Origin: Saccharomyces uvarum
Taxonomy: Eukaryota; Ascomycota; Saccharomycetes; Saccharomycetales; Saccharomycetaceae
Assembly: GCA_947243795.1 (NCBI GenBank)
Contig: OX365937.1
Location: 496,001 to 560,000, forward strand
Reading direction: 5' to 3'
Length of the DNA stretch: 64,000 bases
Part shown: positions 42,433 to 52,032 of the stretch, one piece after another
How positions within the stretch are numbered: position 1 is the stretch's first letter
Layout of the letters: each line of letters starts with the position of its first letter
Notes under the pieces: generated by a model
The model's database searches: none
What the model was told of the DNA's origin: nothing
Seen by the model: only the letters and a program-made list of their open reading frames with translations
Program-made: the position numbers and the translations under genes

Positions 42433-43494
42433 ATGTTTGAAGGATTTGGTCCAAATAAGAAGCGTAAAACGGCGAAGTTAGCTGCAGAGCAGTCATTAGC
42501 ACAACAACCATGGGTTGAAAAGTATAGACCCAAGAACTTAGATGAAGTGACAGCTCAAGATCATGCAGTTACCGTCTTGAAAAAGACATTACAATCGGCC
42601 AATTTGCCTCATATGCTGTTTTATGGCCCTCCAGGTACCGGTAAAACATCTACCATTTTAGCATTGACTAAAGAATTGTACGGTCCAGAATTAATGAAAT
42701 CAAGAATTCTGGAATTGAATGCCTCTGACGAACGTGGTATATCTATTGTAAGAGAAAAAGTGAAGAATTTCGCAAGATTGACGGTGTCTAAACCTAGCAA
42801 ACATGACCTGGAGAACTATCCATGCCCACCATATAAGATTATTATTCTTGATGAAGCAGATTCAATGACCGCTGATGCACAAAGTGCTTTGCGTAGAACA
42901 ATGGAAACTTACTCAGGCGTAACGAGATTCTGTATGATTTGTAATTATGTGACAAGAATTATCGACCCATTAGCATCCCGTTGCTCAAAATTCAGATTTA
43001 AAGCTCTAGATGCTAATAATGCTATTGATCGATTGAAATTTATTAGCGAACAAGAGAACGTCAAATGCAATGATGGTGTTTTGACAAAAATCTTGGACAT
43101 CTCGGCGGGTGATTTGAGAAGAGGCATTACGTTACTGCAGTCCGCTTCCAAGAGAGCACAATACTTAGGTGATGGTAAAAATATAACATCGACTCAAGTG
43201 GAAGAATTGGCTGGTGTGGTACCTCATGATGTTTTAGAGGAAATTATCGATAAAGTTAAGGGTGGTGATTTCGATGAAATTAATAGATACGTGAACATAT
43301 TCATGAAAAGCGGTTGGTCAGGTGCATCGGTGGTGAATCAGCTACACGAATACTACATTACCAACGATAGCTTCGATACTAACTTTAAGAACCAAATATC
43401 TTGGCTACTGTTTACCACGGATTCGAAGTTGAATAATGGTACTAATGAGCATATTCAATTACTGAACTTGTTAATCAAGATATCTCAACTGTAG
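42433..43494 (+). CDS. RFC2: Replication factor C subunit 2
   Basis: AAA+ subunit shared by the PCNA clamp loader and the alternative RFC complexes (Rad24, Ctf18, Elg1). It has 353 residues, as in S. cerevisiae. The ATG at 42433 begins MFEGFGPNKKRK; a TTG five codons upstream is not used. Walker A is GPPGTGKT (65-72), Walker B is IIILDEAD (about 139-146), and the RFC-box SRC arginine-finger motif is in LASRCSKFRF. The C-terminal collar domain is intact. It is convergent with HAM1. Confidence 0.98.
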   Translation: MFEGFGPNKKRKTAKLAAEQSLAQQPWVEKYRPKNLDEVTAQDHAVTVLKKTLQSANLPHMLFYGPPGTGKTSTILALTKELYGPELMKSRILELNASDERGISIVREKVKNFARLTVSKPSKHDLENYPCPPYKIIILDEADSMTADAQSALRRTMETYSGVTRFCMICNYVTRIIDPLASRCSKFRFKALDANNAIDRLKFISEQENVKCNDGVLTKILDISAGDLRRGITLLQSASKRAQYLGDGKNITSTQVEELAGVVPHDVLEEIIDKVKGGDFDEINRYVNIFMKSGWSGASVVNQLHEYYITNDSFDTNFKNQISWLLFTTDSKLNNGTNEHIQLLNLLIKISQL

Positions 43495-43593
43495 TATACA
43501 GGCATTTTATAGTATTAATCTTATATAGAGGTGACATAAAGACTAACAATAACGAAAAAAGTTCTATCTACGATATTTCTTGCTTCATGGTAA

Positions 43594-44187
43594 TTAAAGC
43601 TCGTTCTGATACAAGTATTCTTTGAATTGAGCAAAGGCTTTACCACGATGAGAGATAGCATTTTTGGCATCTTTGCTCATTTCCGCATACGTTAAATCAC
43701 GACTTTCTAGAGGTTCAAAGATTGAGTCCCAGCCGAACGTAGTTGGACCACGACTCGAGACGATCTTACCTTTCGTAATGCCTTGAAAGAAATGATATTC
43801 GCCTTTGGAATCAGCAAAGCAAATAGTGGTTACAGCTTCGGCATTCTTGTTTTCGAATGATTCCAGCATTTTCACAATCTTTTCCAGTCCCATACTCTTC
43901 ACAAACCACTTGATATAAGCACCTGGTAAACCATTAAACTCGTCAAATCTTAACGCAGTGTCTTCTACAAACACCGGTTTACCCTTACCCAAGGCCGAAA
44001 CAGCTTGCTTACACTTGGCCAATGCAATAGCATTCAGGTCTATATCCTGCACTTCCTCAAGGTCTAGTGCTTCATTGATTAGATGAATGGTCTTGGTATT
44101 GCTATTGGCATCTTGGGCCAAAATCGATTGGACTTCTTTTAGTTTGTTGGCGTTACCAGTGACAAATACAATTTCGTTGTTGCTCAT
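43594..44187 (-). CDS. HAM1: Non-canonical purine NTP pyrophosphatase Ham1
   Basis: Hydrolyses dITP, dXTP, dHapTP and similar base analogues to the monophosphates, protecting DNA. The ATG at 44187 gives [19 protein letters not shown] and 197 residues, matching S. cerevisiae. The ITPase motifs are present: [12 protein letters not shown] (8-19), FVEDTALRF, the conserved FGWDSIFEP and [11 protein letters not shown] near the end. The frame stays open upstream to another ATG at 44313, adding 42 mostly basic residues. That could be a mitochondrial leader or only part of the 5' leader (see Findings). Confidence 0.96.
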   Translation of the reverse strand: MSNNEIVFVTGNANKLKEVQSILAQDANSNTKTIHLINEALDLEEVQDIDLNAIALAKCKQAVSALGKGKPVFVEDTALRFDEFNGLPGAYIKWFVKSMGLEKIVKMLESFENKNAEAVTTICFADSKGEYHFFQGITKGKIVSSRGPTTFGWDSIFEPLESRDLTYAEMSKDAKNAISHRGKAFAQFKEYLYQNEL

Positions 44188-44420
44188 GTTGTGGTCGATT
44201 CCTTTTTTGTGTGTATGTGTATGTGTACTTCTTATCTTTTGGTAAAGAATATTACTTTCAACTCGAGGTTTGAGATAATTTGAAAATAAATAATTTTTTG
44301 ATATTTGATACATTCGTATATAATGGAGGGATGGAGGTTCTTAAAAGTATAAAATACAAGGTTACATGATGATTGTTATTGCTATTGTTGATGTTGTTGA
44401 TGCTGCTGTCGGTGCTTCAA

Positions 44421-45395
44421 TTAAGCAGTTGGAGCATATTCCAATTCGTTGCTGTTTTCGTAATCGTACATATCCAAGGCAACGATACAAGATTCTCTAA
44501 CGACATCGACTTCATCGTTCAGGTAAGATTTCAAGACATCGACAACTTCTGGGGATGCAATGGCACCCAAGGCTTCGGCAGCTTCGTGTCTAACCATAGG
44601 AGCTTCTTCCTTTCTGCCCAAGACTTCGATCAAACTTGGGACAGCAGCTGCACTACCTATTTGACCAAACACGTAAGCGATTTCATGCTTGAAAAGAGAA
44701 GATTCTGCGCTGAAACCGGTAGCCAAGGCCAAGACGGCTTCGTCGGTACCGATATCTCTTAGTCTGAACATGGCTCTGTATCTTTGGAACAAAGGTTGCT
44801 TTGAATCGTTTAATAGTGTTTGCAATTCTGGAACGGTAGCGTCCTTGTCCAATGGTAGAGGTGGGGCTGGATCAATACTCGAGTATAGAGATTGTTGTAA
44901 GCTTTCTTTGTCCTTGGCACCACCGTGGGTCCAGTTGATTCTGTTAATGGCCAATTCACAGGTCTCTCTCACAGCAACGTGTGGATCTTCCTGAGCGGCT
45001 CTGCTCAAGTCATCCAAAGAGCCCTTGTCACCTAGGGCACCCAAGGCTTCAGCGGCTTCGTGTCTGACCATTGGTTCTTGGTTTTGGTCCAGCATAACGT
45101 GTCTTAGAGTTGGAGCAGCGTCCAAGTTCTTGGTTTGACCCAAAACATACGCGACTTCGTGCTTCAACAACTCGGACTTGTCGTTAACGAAGGACTCGGC
45201 GATGTACTCAATGGCCTTCTTGGCTTCTTCTGGCTTGGTAGCGAATTCTTCAGCAACGGTCTTCAAGTTGAATAGAGCTCTGAATCTGTTGGCCAAGACA
45301 GTCTTGCCGGACTTGTTAACCAAGATGTCTCTTAGTTGTTCTAGAGTACATTCATCGACGTTTTCTTGAAAGTGCTTTTCGAAGTTGGTGGACAT
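44421..45395 (-). CDS. LIA1: Deoxyhypusine hydroxylase
   Basis: Completes hypusine formation on eIF5A by hydroxylating deoxyhypusine; a di-iron HEAT-repeat enzyme. It has 324 residues, within one or two of the S. cerevisiae length. Two symmetric halves each carry two His-Glu metal motifs: H79-E80, H112-E113, H237-E238 and H270-E271, all intact within KHE(V/I)AYV and [10 protein letters not shown]. Its substrate isoform ANB1 is expected just off the left edge of the window, about 44 kb away, so the two are not in an operon-like arrangement. Strong codon bias suggests high expression. Confidence 0.98.
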   Translation of the reverse strand: MSTNFEKHFQENVDECTLEQLRDILVNKSGKTVLANRFRALFNLKTVAEEFATKPEEAKKAIEYIAESFVNDKSELLKHEVAYVLGQTKNLDAAPTLRHVMLDQNQEPMVRHEAAEALGALGDKGSLDDLSRAAQEDPHVAVRETCELAINRINWTHGGAKDKESLQQSLYSSIDPAPPLPLDKDATVPELQTLLNDSKQPLFQRYRAMFRLRDIGTDEAVLALATGFSAESSLFKHEIAYVFGQIGSAAAVPSLIEVLGRKEEAPMVRHEAAEALGAIASPEVVDVLKSYLNDEVDVVRESCIVALDMYDYENSNELEYAPTA

Positions 45396-45757
45396 GGTTT
45401 TTTTTTCTTTCTTGCGTGGGATGTATGGATTGCTACTGTTCGTGATGACAGAGGGTAAACGTATTCTCGATTATAGAACTATATCTACCAGATCTACTCA
45501 ATGTAATTTATATGATAAAAACTTTCCAGCTCATCGAGAAAATTTTTCTTTCTCCCACGCAGAGCAAAAAAAAAAAATTTTTTTTTTTTGCTAGTTTTTC
45601 ACTACTCTCTGCGGGGAGTTCTAGGGAAGGGCCAACTCTATTGTTCAAAAGATAATAAACGTGGGAGTTTATCAGAAGTTCCTCTTTGCAATTCCATTGT
45701 TTTTTTCTGCGGGTCGATCGATCGCCGGGCCAAAGGGCTGTACGTAATTACTTAGGT
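45396..45757. other. LIA1 upstream region with an A12T12 palindrome
   Basis: About 360 bp between the NPA3 3' end and LIA1 (both on the minus strand). A perfect A12T12 block lies at 45566-45589, about 175 bp before the LIA1 ATG; such rigid AT tracts typically form nucleosome-free regions. The plus-strand frame at 45385-45594 is not credible. The equivalent S. cerevisiae ORF YJR071W is considered dubious. Confidence 0.6.
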
Positions 45758-46927
45758 TCAGTTTCTAATATACTTCGCGATGTTTTCGGCAGTCTCGCTA
45801 GTGGCCGTTTTGGCTACCTGTTGCATAGCGTCCTGGTATCTTTTTTGCAGGTCTGGAGCAGAGGTCTCGTTGACCTCGCCCTGGGTTCTTTCCTCACCGG
45901 GGAACGTGTACTCTCTCTCGACTCCTTCGTCCTCGTCGCGGTCTACAAGGCCGTCGTTGGCGTCCTCTTCCAGATCGCTAAGGGCGTCTATGCTGTCGTG
46001 ATCGCTGCCGGGTTTGCCTGCAGCAGTGGTGTTCTTCTCGTTTAGCCCCAGGTCCTTCATCAGCCCATTCAACGATTTCTGTTTCCTCATCTCCTCCTTC
46101 TCCTTTTTCAGGTTTAACGCTCTTTCACGTTCCTGCTTGTAGTACTGGTCATACTCATCGACTTTCTTGTCCACACACTGCATGAACTCGTCAAACCCGT
46201 CACCAGTGAAACTGGAAACGCCCACGACGTCTAGTTGCGAGTAGAATTCTTCCAGCATCAGCGACATCGAATTCACCAACGAACTCATGTAGCCAGAACC
46301 CAGCCCATTGTCACCGTTCAAGTCTTGATCCTCTTTGATGGCCATTTGGAAGCTTTCGAAATCCGTCATCCATTCCTTAGCAAAGTCCGCTTTGCATACG
46401 TCGGTCTTGTTGAAAACCACGATCATGGGTAGCTTTGTCTTGTATAGAATAGAACACGCGTACAGCATATTACTCATGAACGTGGTTGGGGACGAGTTTC
46501 TAGGCGTATCCACGATGTACGCAATCACTGTGGGAAAACTGGAGGCGAAGGACTCGGTTATGATAGCACCGGATGCACTCCAGACGAAACACTCGATCTG
46601 GCCCGGGGTGTCGATGATACAATTCTGGAATTGGTCCTGCTTCTGTTCTACCAGCTTGATCACTTGATCAATCTTGGTGCTGAACAGGTTCAGACTCGTG
46701 ACAATGGCCCCGTTGGGCCCCAGCTGGTAGTTCTCCATCACTTTCTTGTACTTGATCGAGTCCCTGATGTCGATGTTGGCACCATACGGAACTCTCAGCA
46801 CTGCGGGATCTAGATTGATCACGTATGGTGGCGTTTTCTCTGCTCGCAAGTGGGAGTTCAGCCTCTGCATGAAGGTTGTCTTACCAGACCCGGCCATCCC
46901 GATACATATAATCGTGCTCAAACCCAT
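45758..46927 (-). CDS. NPA3: GPN-loop GTPase Npa3 (Gpn1)
   Basis: Essential GTPase for assembly and nuclear import of RNA polymerase II. It has 389 residues (385 in S. cerevisiae). The P-loop GMAGSGKTT is at 10-18 and the diagnostic GPN motif at 70-72 ([13 protein letters not shown]). DTPGQIE is the G3 region and FNKTD the G4 region. After about residue 255 come a Lys/Glu coiled coil, an acidic linker (DALSDLEED and [10 protein letters not shown]) and a short conserved C-terminal helix ENIAKYIRN. Confidence 0.97.
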   Translation of the reverse strand: MGLSTIICIGMAGSGKTTFMQRLNSHLRAEKTPPYVINLDPAVLRVPYGANIDIRDSIKYKKVMENYQLGPNGAIVTSLNLFSTKIDQVIKLVEQKQDQFQNCIIDTPGQIECFVWSASGAIITESFASSFPTVIAYIVDTPRNSSPTTFMSNMLYACSILYKTKLPMIVVFNKTDVCKADFAKEWMTDFESFQMAIKEDQDLNGDNGLGSGYMSSLVNSMSLMLEEFYSQLDVVGVSSFTGDGFDEFMQCVDKKVDEYDQYYKQERERALNLKKEKEEMRKQKSLNGLMKDLGLNEKNTTAAGKPGSDHDSIDALSDLEEDANDGLVDRDEDEGVEREYTFPGEERTQGEVNETSAPDLQKRYQDAMQQVAKTATSETAENIAKYIRN

Positions 46928-47159
46928 TGTTGTTGTGTTATGATATTTGTGCTTGCCCTGGCTCTTGCTAGGTGTGTATATTTTGCGTTATATGTTTTTA
47001 CTCTTCTTGGTTAAATAGAGCATCGCATTAAAATTTTTTTTTCACTTCGCGAAGAAAATGCTTATAAAAGCTATAGAGGTAGGGACATACCATGTAGTGG
47101 TGATTGATTATACACGCATATACATGTTACAGAGTATACATAGAGTACGCATGGGGTGC

Positions 47160-47780
47160 TCACATGTTCTTTTTGGCCTTCTCACGGTTGGCGTAGATCA
47201 TGGCAGTGAATGGCTCTTCCCAACGAAGAGCGATCTTGTACATGAAGTAGACCACGGCGGATACGACCAACCCGGCAGGCTTACCCTTGTAGAGGGCCAT
47301 ACCCAAGAAGGACAGGGTGGAGCCCTGGTACATGGGGTTGTTGGACACGTTGAAGGGGAACCCAGTGACCCTGTCGTCCATGAGGATTCCAAAGTAATCA
47401 CCCAAGTACGTCCCGGTAATGCCCAGTTTGTACATGGAGCTCAACACAAGCACCTGGCCTGCACCAAAGAAGGCCATGCCCAGTTTCTTCCAGTTTTCGC
47501 CTACAATCAAAGAGCATGTGGACTGTTCGCGCAATGCAGTCTCGTAGACCATGTCTCTAATGATCCCTAGCGAGAAAATGGTGGCTGCCAATACGTAGCA
47601 GCCCTTTTTGGCCCCTCCGCACATCTTGGTGAGAGAGTGCGTGTGGTACTCGATCCTGGCCACGATGTTCCAGAAGATCGGGTTGAACATCGTGCACATG
47701 ATGGCCAATTGAAACTTGGACGACTGGAAGTCCACGCTGTGGACCAGTTGCTGAATGATCTCTTGGACTGATTCCTTCAT
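47160..47780 (-). CDS. OPI3: Phospholipid N-methyltransferase
   Basis: Methylates phosphatidyl-monomethylethanolamine twice, the last steps of phosphatidylcholine synthesis from PE, in the ER membrane. It has 206 residues, as in S. cerevisiae. There are several membrane helices (for example 58-72 and 100-120). The C-terminal part is the conserved methyltransferase region with GTYLGDYFGIL, PMYQGSTLSFLG and RWEEPFTAMIY. The tail KAKKNM is basic and may be an ER-retention signal. The promoter shared with MOG1 has two CATGTG cores, as expected for Ino2/Ino4 control. Confidence 0.97.
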   Translation of the reverse strand: MKESVQEIIQQLVHSVDFQSSKFQLAIMCTMFNPIFWNIVARIEYHTHSLTKMCGGAKKGCYVLAATIFSLGIIRDMVYETALREQSTCSLIVGENWKKLGMAFFGAGQVLVLSSMYKLGITGTYLGDYFGILMDDRVTGFPFNVSNNPMYQGSTLSFLGMALYKGKPAGLVVSAVVYFMYKIALRWEEPFTAMIYANREKAKKNM

Positions 47781-47925
47781 TGCTTGCTACACGATATCTT
47801 GCTGTGCTTACTTACAGTGTGTGCAGTCTTGGCAAATGTACGTACGTGTCCTTCAGTTGTGCTCCTCTTATAAAGGCCCCTTACACATCGCTTCTTGGAG
47901 AGGCATTCGACAGAGAGCACAGATG

Positions 47926-47995
47926 CATGTGTGGGTTTGCATATGAAGATTGAAAAGGCTTCCCGTATTTCAGAACCGGTGTAACAATCCACATG
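47926..47995. promoter_or_regulatory. Candidate inositol-responsive (UASINO) elements for OPI3
   Basis: Two CATGTG cores of the Ino2-Ino4 site (consensus CATGTGAAAT) lie in the OPI3-MOG1 divergent promoter. One is on the plus strand at 47926-47931 (CATGTGTGGG). The other is on the minus strand at 47990-47995, with flank CATGTGGATT, 8 of 10 consensus bases. They are about 150-215 bp upstream of OPI3, which is inositol-regulated in S. cerevisiae. Confidence 0.5.
47943..47984 (+). other. Short upstream frame, remnant of the S. cerevisiae-type MOG1 N-terminus
   Basis: ATG at 47943 encodes MKIEKASRISEPV and stops at TAA (47982-47984). The annotated S. cerevisiae Mog1 begins MKIEKASHISQPV, as I remember it, and continues without a stop. 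The frame is the same as that of MOG1 here (exactly 30 codons upstream), and the codons after the stop still resemble the S. cerevisiae sequence (QSTCT ... GHQ). It would act as a 13-codon upstream ORF if transcribed. Confidence 0.75.
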
Positions 47996-48032
47996 CACTG
48001 CCACTGCCATCCTTCGTGGCCATCAAGCAAGC

Positions 48033-48596
48033 ATGAGCAACAAGGTAGTCGAGTTATACGGGGGCGCCATCACCACGGTCGTCCCAGCTGGGTTCCTGGA
48101 CGCTTCTTCTTTCAGAGAGGTCCCTGATACGCAAGAGGTGTACGTCAATTCCCGCCGTGATGCAGATAAGTTTAAAGACGGGTTGGCCACCAACGAGAGC
48201 ATCATCGTAGACCTCTTGGAGACTGTCGACAAGGCTGACTTGAGGGAGGCATGGATGTTCCATGTGGATGATCTGACCGAGTTGAACGGGACCTCCCAGT
48301 GGGAGACTTTGCAAGAAGACACCATCCAGCAGGGGACCAAGCTCACGGGGCTCGTGAAAGTAACGAATAAGCGGGGGAAACAAGACCTGGCACAGACCGT
48401 TGTCGTTGGGGTAGCATTGATCAGACTGTCCCAGTTTGACACGGATGCGGTCATCTCCATCAACGTACCTTTGACCGAAGAGGAGGCCTCGCAAGCCAGG
48501 AACAACGAAGTCCCTCCAAGATGTCGTGCCGTCTACAGATTGCTGCAAGAAATGGTGGACGAGTTCCTCGTCGTCGACGCTTCGCTGTTTGCGTGA
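48033..48596 (+). CDS. MOG1: Ran-binding nuclear import factor Mog1
   Basis: Binds Ran/Gsp1 and promotes nucleotide release; involved in nuclear protein import. It has 187 residues from the ATG at 48033 (MSNKVVELYGGAITTVVPAG). The S. cerevisiae entry has 218 because it starts 31 residues earlier; here an in-frame stop lies between the two ATGs, so only the shorter protein can be made from that frame. The Mog1 fold (LYGGAI ... ETVDKADLREAWMFHVDDL ... LIRLSQFDTDAVISINVP) is complete, which argues that the short form is functional. Confidence 0.94.
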   Translation: MSNKVVELYGGAITTVVPAGFLDASSFREVPDTQEVYVNSRRDADKFKDGLATNESIIVDLLETVDKADLREAWMFHVDDLTELNGTSQWETLQEDTIQQGTKLTGLVKVTNKRGKQDLAQTVVVGVALIRLSQFDTDAVISINVPLTEEEASQARNNEVPPRCRAVYRLLQEMVDEFLVVDASLFA

Positions 48597-48795
48597 GCTG
48601 TTTGAATGTATATTGTCTCTTAAGTACTGGTATATAGCATAATACACATTTTTCCCGATAAGTGTAGTGAAGTTTCTTAGCAGCGAAGAAAAGTGAAAAA
48701 ATATCAATATTAATAATCAACATTCTTTTATTTTTCTTAGTGTTGTCTTGTAAAGAGAACCAGTGCCGGATTGATTGACTAGAGTGAGGAGGTGA

Positions 48796-49989
48796 ATGAT
48801 GAGCAAGACAACGAAAAGAGTCTCCAGCATCAGGAAATTGGCAGTGTTCGCACTAGTAGCCCTGGTCGCATTGGCTGCGGCAGTTCGATTTTTATTCTAC
48901 AACTCCAATGCTACTGATTTACAGAAAATGTTACAGAACCTGCCCAAGGAGATCTCGCAGAGCATTAATAGCGCCAACACTATTCAGAGCACCGATCTGG
49001 ACCTGGTTCAACATTTTGAAAGCTTAGCCAAGGAAATCAGACATCAACAAGAGGTACAAGCAAAGCAGTTTGAAAAACAACGTAAAGTCTTGGAGAAGAA
49101 GATTCAAGACCTGAAGCAAACACCGCCAGAGGCCACATTAAGAGAACGTATTGCTTTGACTTTCCCCTACGATTCCCATGCCAAGTTCCCGGCCTTCATT
49201 TGGCAAACCTGGTCCAATGACAAAGGTCCCGAAAGTATTCAGGATATAAAGGGTATGTGGGAAAGCAAGAATCCGGGCTTTGCACACGAAGTGTTGACCC
49301 ACGACGTGATAAACGCGTTAGTGCATCACTATTTCTATTCCATACCCGAAATTCTAGAGACTTACGAAGCCTTGCCCTCCACCATCTTGAAGATTGATTT
49401 TTTCAAATACCTGATCTTGCTGGTCCATGGTGGTGTATATGCAGACATTGACACTTTCCCCGTACAGCCCATTCCAAACTGGATTCCTGAGGAGTTGTCA
49501 CCTTCCGACATCGGGTTGATAATAGGTGTCGAGGAAGACGCTCAAAGACCTGATTGGAGAACTAAGTTCATTAGAAGATTACAATTTGGTACGTGGATTA
49601 TACAAGCTAAGCCTGGTCATCCTATATTGAGAGAAATCATTGCCAAAATCATAGAGACCACCTTACAAAGAAAGAAGGAGGACCAACTGAATGTCAACCT
49701 GAGAAACGACTTGAATATTATGAGTTGGACAGGTTCTGGATTGTGGACAGACACGATCTTCACATATTTCAACGATTTTATGAGGAGTGGGGTGAGAGAA
49801 AAGGTGACATGGAGATTGTTTCATAATCTAAAACAATCAAAATTGCTAAGTGATGTTTTGGTCTTCCCCAAGTTCTCATTCAATTGTCCAAATGAAATCG
49901 CTAATGATGATCCGTACAAGAAACTTTATTTTATCACACATCTGGCTGCGCAATTTTGGAAAAACACTCCGAAAGTGGAGCAAAAATAA
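48796..49989 (+). CDS. HOC1: Alpha-1,6-mannosyltransferase Hoc1 (M-Pol II)
   Basis: Golgi glycosyltransferase in the mannan polymerase II complex; homologue of OCH1. It has 397 residues (396 in S. cerevisiae; two Met codons begin the protein here). It is a type II membrane protein with a TM helix at about 14-34, then a coiled-coil stem (about 40-107) and a GT32 catalytic domain. The DXD motif is D217-I-D219 in HGGVYADIDTFP. The C-terminus HLAAQFWKNTPKVEQK is conserved. Confidence 0.97.
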   Translation: MMSKTTKRVSSIRKLAVFALVALVALAAAVRFLFYNSNATDLQKMLQNLPKEISQSINSANTIQSTDLDLVQHFESLAKEIRHQQEVQAKQFEKQRKVLEKKIQDLKQTPPEATLRERIALTFPYDSHAKFPAFIWQTWSNDKGPESIQDIKGMWESKNPGFAHEVLTHDVINALVHHYFYSIPEILETYEALPSTILKIDFFKYLILLVHGGVYADIDTFPVQPIPNWIPEELSPSDIGLIIGVEEDAQRPDWRTKFIRRLQFGTWIIQAKPGHPILREIIAKIIETTLQRKKEDQLNVNLRNDLNIMSWTGSGLWTDTIFTYFNDFMRSGVREKVTWRLFHNLKQSKLLSDVLVFPKFSFNCPNEIANDDPYKKLYFITHLAAQFWKNTPKVEQK

Positions 49990-50159
49990 ATAAATCTAGA
50001 CATTCTAATAAAAATACTTTGTGGTTACTATTTCTATTATTATATTCCTCTTTTTGAAGAAAATGAGAAAAGACTACTAAATATATTTGCTTATGTATGT
50101 ATGTTTTTTTTTATATAAAAAAAAAGAAGAAGGTAGGTAGGAAAGCAAAAATGTAGGGC

Positions 50160-51404
50160 TTAGTCCTCTTGCTTGATTTTAGCCTCGTTTTCCAACCTGG
50201 CCTCGATTTCTTTTAATTCCTTTTCTCTTTGCAACAGTTCATGTCTTTTCAGTGATAATTCTTGCTGGACTCTTTCCTCAAATGCCTTTAGTCGTTCTTC
50301 TTCCAATCGTATTTGTTCTTCGCGTGTCATGTAAGTTTCGTTATTATTACTATTTTGCCCGTGCGGATCAGATGTTGGACTGAGAATGGCATTATTAATA
50401 TTATCATTTTGTTTGAACGGATTCGTGTTTCTCCTTGTTGTGGTAGATGAAGACGATGAAGCATTCAATTTCGTGAGGTTTGGACGAATGGATTCTGATG
50501 CGACAGACTCACCAGACAATGCTTCAGTTCTATACCTTTCATATAATATTTCGTGTGTGTAATTTTTCAAGTCGTTCAAATGAGAAATTAACAACGCGTT
50601 TCTTAAGATGACAAAATCAGAGATTGAAGAGTCTTCGACGTCCAATATGCCCCATGGGTATTTTCTACCACGAATAGTACCAACGTCTCCACCCACTTCG
50701 TAGACTTCGTTGGACCCGATGATGGCAAACGGTAAAAGCGCACGCAAGTACATGTTTGTTTCGTAATCTTCCTCGGATATTTCATCTTCATCGAAGGGGA
50801 AGTTGTAAATTGGCAGATTCCATCTGTCAATATCTTCCATGATCAATTTTTTGTTCAGTTTCAATTCATCTCTTGTCAACGAGTCGGATTTACTAATCAC
50901 GGGGATAATGTTAACCAGGGACCCCAATTGCCTCATGAATTCTACATCGATTTCCTTTAAACCATGGCCAGTGGGGTTTATTAAATACAGACAACAATGA
51001 ACCCTGCCATCCTTAAATCTTGGATTTCTTCTCACACGGCTTTCCTCCAATAGGATTTCGTCGTATTGGTGGCGAATGTAATCGGAAACTATCTCGAAAG
51101 ATGGGGAATTATCCAGAGAATCACCAAACCCGGGAGTATCGATGATGTTTAGTTGGATCTTGACACCTTCTTCGTCCTCCAATTCGACTGTTTCCTCTCT
51201 CAATTGCAAGTCTATCTCCGTGGAGGTATCTGTGGGCAACAGGATCGTTGTCGAGGTGTCCACGACTTGCTGGCCACACAAAGTGTTTATAAAAGTCGAC
51301 CTGCCTGAGCCGGATTGGCCCACGATCATCACGGTGAAGGTGATACCTCTTTTCAGATGCTTTCTTTTCCTTAATGCAGAAGACGCGTCAATTATCCCGG
51401 ACAT
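50160..51404 (-). CDS. CDC11: Septin Cdc11
   Basis: Terminal subunit of the septin octamer that forms filaments at the bud neck. It has 414 residues (415 in S. cerevisiae). The ATG at 51404 begins MSGIIDASSALRKRKHLKRG; the frame extends 20 codons upstream only to a GTG. The basic lipid-binding patch RKRKHLKR is at 12-19. The P-loop GQSGSGRS (29-36) has Arg in place of the usual Lys, as in the S. cerevisiae protein. DTPGFGD is the G3 region. The septin unique element follows, then an Asn/Ser linker (about 305-355) and a C-terminal coiled coil (about 358-410). Confidence 0.97.
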   Translation of the reverse strand: MSGIIDASSALRKRKHLKRGITFTVMIVGQSGSGRSTFINTLCGQQVVDTSTTILLPTDTSTEIDLQLREETVELEDEEGVKIQLNIIDTPGFGDSLDNSPSFEIVSDYIRHQYDEILLEESRVRRNPRFKDGRVHCCLYLINPTGHGLKEIDVEFMRQLGSLVNIIPVISKSDSLTRDELKLNKKLIMEDIDRWNLPIYNFPFDEDEISEEDYETNMYLRALLPFAIIGSNEVYEVGGDVGTIRGRKYPWGILDVEDSSISDFVILRNALLISHLNDLKNYTHEILYERYRTEALSGESVASESIRPNLTKLNASSSSSTTTRRNTNPFKQNDNINNAILSPTSDPHGQNSNNNETYMTREEQIRLEEERLKAFEERVQQELSLKRHELLQREKELKEIEARLENEAKIKQED

Positions 51405-52032
51405 AGCTGGCGGTGTGCAATTTGGGTCCTGTAGTGTTCCTTTACCCCACTTTGGATCAGCCACTAATACGTGTGTTTATTTCTCGATCAAGTACTTTTT
51501 GTTTATTTTCATTGTTACAAGGCGGAAATCTGAAAAATCTGGCGATGCAGAGGTCGGGTAATGCGCGAACGAAAGGCATTAAGATAAAAGCCTCTTTAAC
51601 GCAAATACTCACAATACAGTCTGTATAGTCTGGCTTGGTATGTCTCACTAGGTCTAGTTGGAGGGGCGAGCATTGGAGGCTTGTTTTTTGGTAAATTTGT
51701 AAAAAAGAACAATTAACGAGAAAAATACGTAGAGGCGTAAGAAAAGGGGAAGTGGGGAAAGAAAGCGAGTTGTTTGGCTATAATAAAAAATAATACCATA
51801 TATAGAACGGCAATATATATATATATAGATATATTTATAAATATTTAATACTTTTGCAAGTCGATAAATACATGGAATAAGAATACTAGTGATTGAATAG
51901 AGTACAATTTAGACAGATTTATTTATATTTTTTTTTTTCCATTGTGAACTCTTTCTTAGAATATGAAAAAAAAAAAGGGACGGGTGGTACAAAAAGGATA
52001 ACATTTTATGCATGTATCAGAACTAGACCATT
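51405..52032. other. MIR1-CDC11 intergenic region
   Basis: About 630 bp holding the CDC11 promoter and the MIR1 3' end (both on the minus strand). It contains short AT dinucleotide runs (for example about 51813-51827) and T-rich stretches near 51931-51941. No gene is seen. Confidence 0.5.

Noticed and set aside
45385-45594. Plus-strand frame opposite the LIA1 promoter
   Set aside because: It is low-complexity, ends in the A12T12 block, and its S. cerevisiae counterpart YJR071W is regarded as dubious.
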